DNA of 13,688 nucleotides from Pseudomonadota bacterium (lineage in GTDB: Bacteria > Pseudomonadota > Gammaproteobacteria > Arenicellales > UBA868), in contig JABJIU010000098.1 in the NCBI GenBank assembly GCA_018661145.1, positions 1 to 13,688 of the forward strand, in the 5' to 3' direction. Positions within the stretch are counted from its first letter, which is position 1. Every line of letters starts with the position of its first letter. Below, piece by piece: positions 13,307-13,688 of this stretch. The position numbers and the translations under genes were made by a program. Under the pieces are notes generated by a model. It was not told where the DNA came from, searched no databases, and was given only the letters and a program-made list of their open reading frames with translations.

Positions 13307-13688
13307 ATGGGCTTTCGATTATTCATCGGCGCTGCCAGTCTTTGCGCAAGTTTCTTGGCGGCGCTTGCCGTCTCTGCGCAATCCCCAGTCACGGTTAATT
13401 CAGCGAAGGGATACCTGATCCTGGGAGAAACGGCCTACCACCTTGATGGCGCCACCCTGCCCCGCCCTGATGCACTATGCCAGAGCAGCAACAATGACTG
13501 GCCGTGCGGAAAGGCTGCATGGCAAACCCTTACCGACCGTGTCATTCAAGGCACTTTGGAATGCAGCCCACTGGTCTCGCTATTAACTTCCGCCTCGATA
13601 GCGGACAGTCTGCCGGCAGAATGCACCCTGGATGGAGAAAGCCTGAACGCCACACTGGTCCGCTATGGATGGGCGCTCACCAATGCCA
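13307..13688 (+). CDS. Secreted SNase-like (thermonuclease-fold) domain protein, cut by window edge
   Basis: The first 127 codons are visible; the 3' end is outside. The N-terminus is a clear Sec signal peptide with probable cleavage after AVSA at residue 24. The rest matches the outline of secreted SNase-like proteins: a DALCQ segment, WPCGKAAWQTL (65-75), GTLECSPL (82-89), EC (105-106), then the C-terminal LNATLVRYGWAL (113-124). Four cysteines (C58, C67, C86, C106) fit the usual disulfides of this group. The usual D-R-Y-G-R segment carrying a catalytic Arg is replaced by SPLVSLLTSASIADSL, and the GIDAPE segment reads LDGATLPRPD. The protein may therefore lack nuclease activity. It begins 20 bp after the ATPase gene without a good ribosome site. 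Its link to polyamine uptake is unknown. Confidence 0.65.
   Translation, partial: MGFRLFIGAASLCASFLAALAVSAQSPVTVNSAKGYLILGETAYHLDGATLPRPDALCQSSNNDWPCGKAAWQTLTDRVIQGTLECSPLVSLLTSASIADSLPAECTLDGESLNATLVRYGWALTNA

Noticed and set aside
1..13688. Mobile element, CRISPR array, tRNA or other RNA gene
   Set aside because: No terminal repeats, transposase frames, regular spaced repeats or tRNA-like cloverleaf were seen. Gene spacing is continuous and operonic.

Overview
The window is 13.7 kb of ordinary, tightly packed bacterial chromosome. It most likely comes from a member of the Pseudomonadota, possibly a marine or soil gammaproteobacterium. This rests on gene content: a SpuC-type polyamine:pyruvate aminotransferase and a glutamylpolyamine synthetase like those of Pseudomonas, a Tat-exported polyamine-binding protein, and long ATGA-coupled ABC operons. 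It is not a taxonomic proof. I see no rRNA, tRNA, insertion sequence, CRISPR array or phage gene.

The layout is two divergent operons fired from one 262-bp intergenic region (5908-6169). The left operon runs on the minus strand. It encodes a five-part ABC importer of the hydrophobic/branched-chain amino acid and amide (HAAT, Liv-like) family: periplasmic binding protein (5907-4654), LivH-like permease (4539-3271), LivM-like permease (3274-2030), LivG-like ATPase (2033-1272) and LivF-like ATPase (1272-544). A carbon-nitrogen hydrolase of the nitrilase superfamily follows 25 bp later (518-1) and runs off the left edge. Its Glu-Lys-Cys triad is complete, which suggests an imported amide-like compound that is then hydrolysed.

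The right operon runs on the plus strand. It encodes a glutamine-synthetase-like gamma-glutamylpolyamine synthetase (6170-7549), SpuC (7688-9049), a Tat-exported polyamine-type binding protein (9209-10342), two permeases (about 10463-11374 and 11371-12186) and the ATPase (12189-13286). Together these import polyamines and start both known routes of putrescine breakdown, glutamylation and transamination. Twenty bases beyond the ATPase a secreted SNase-like protein begins (13307) and runs off the right edge.

Both importers share one design: the binding-protein gene is followed by a perfect GC-rich hairpin with a short T run, then the permease genes. This should make the binding protein more abundant than the membrane parts. 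The divergent intergenic region carries an 11-base motif (TGGTTAAACTT) about 30 bp upstream of each divergent start codon, in the same orientation relative to each gene, plus a partial third copy. A separate 10-bp-arm palindrome sits directly upstream of a possible spuC promoter. I do not see a wholly new system. The most interesting points are the shared control motif, the extra N-terminal membrane region of the LivH-like permease, and the possible link between the amidase operon and polyamine breakdown.
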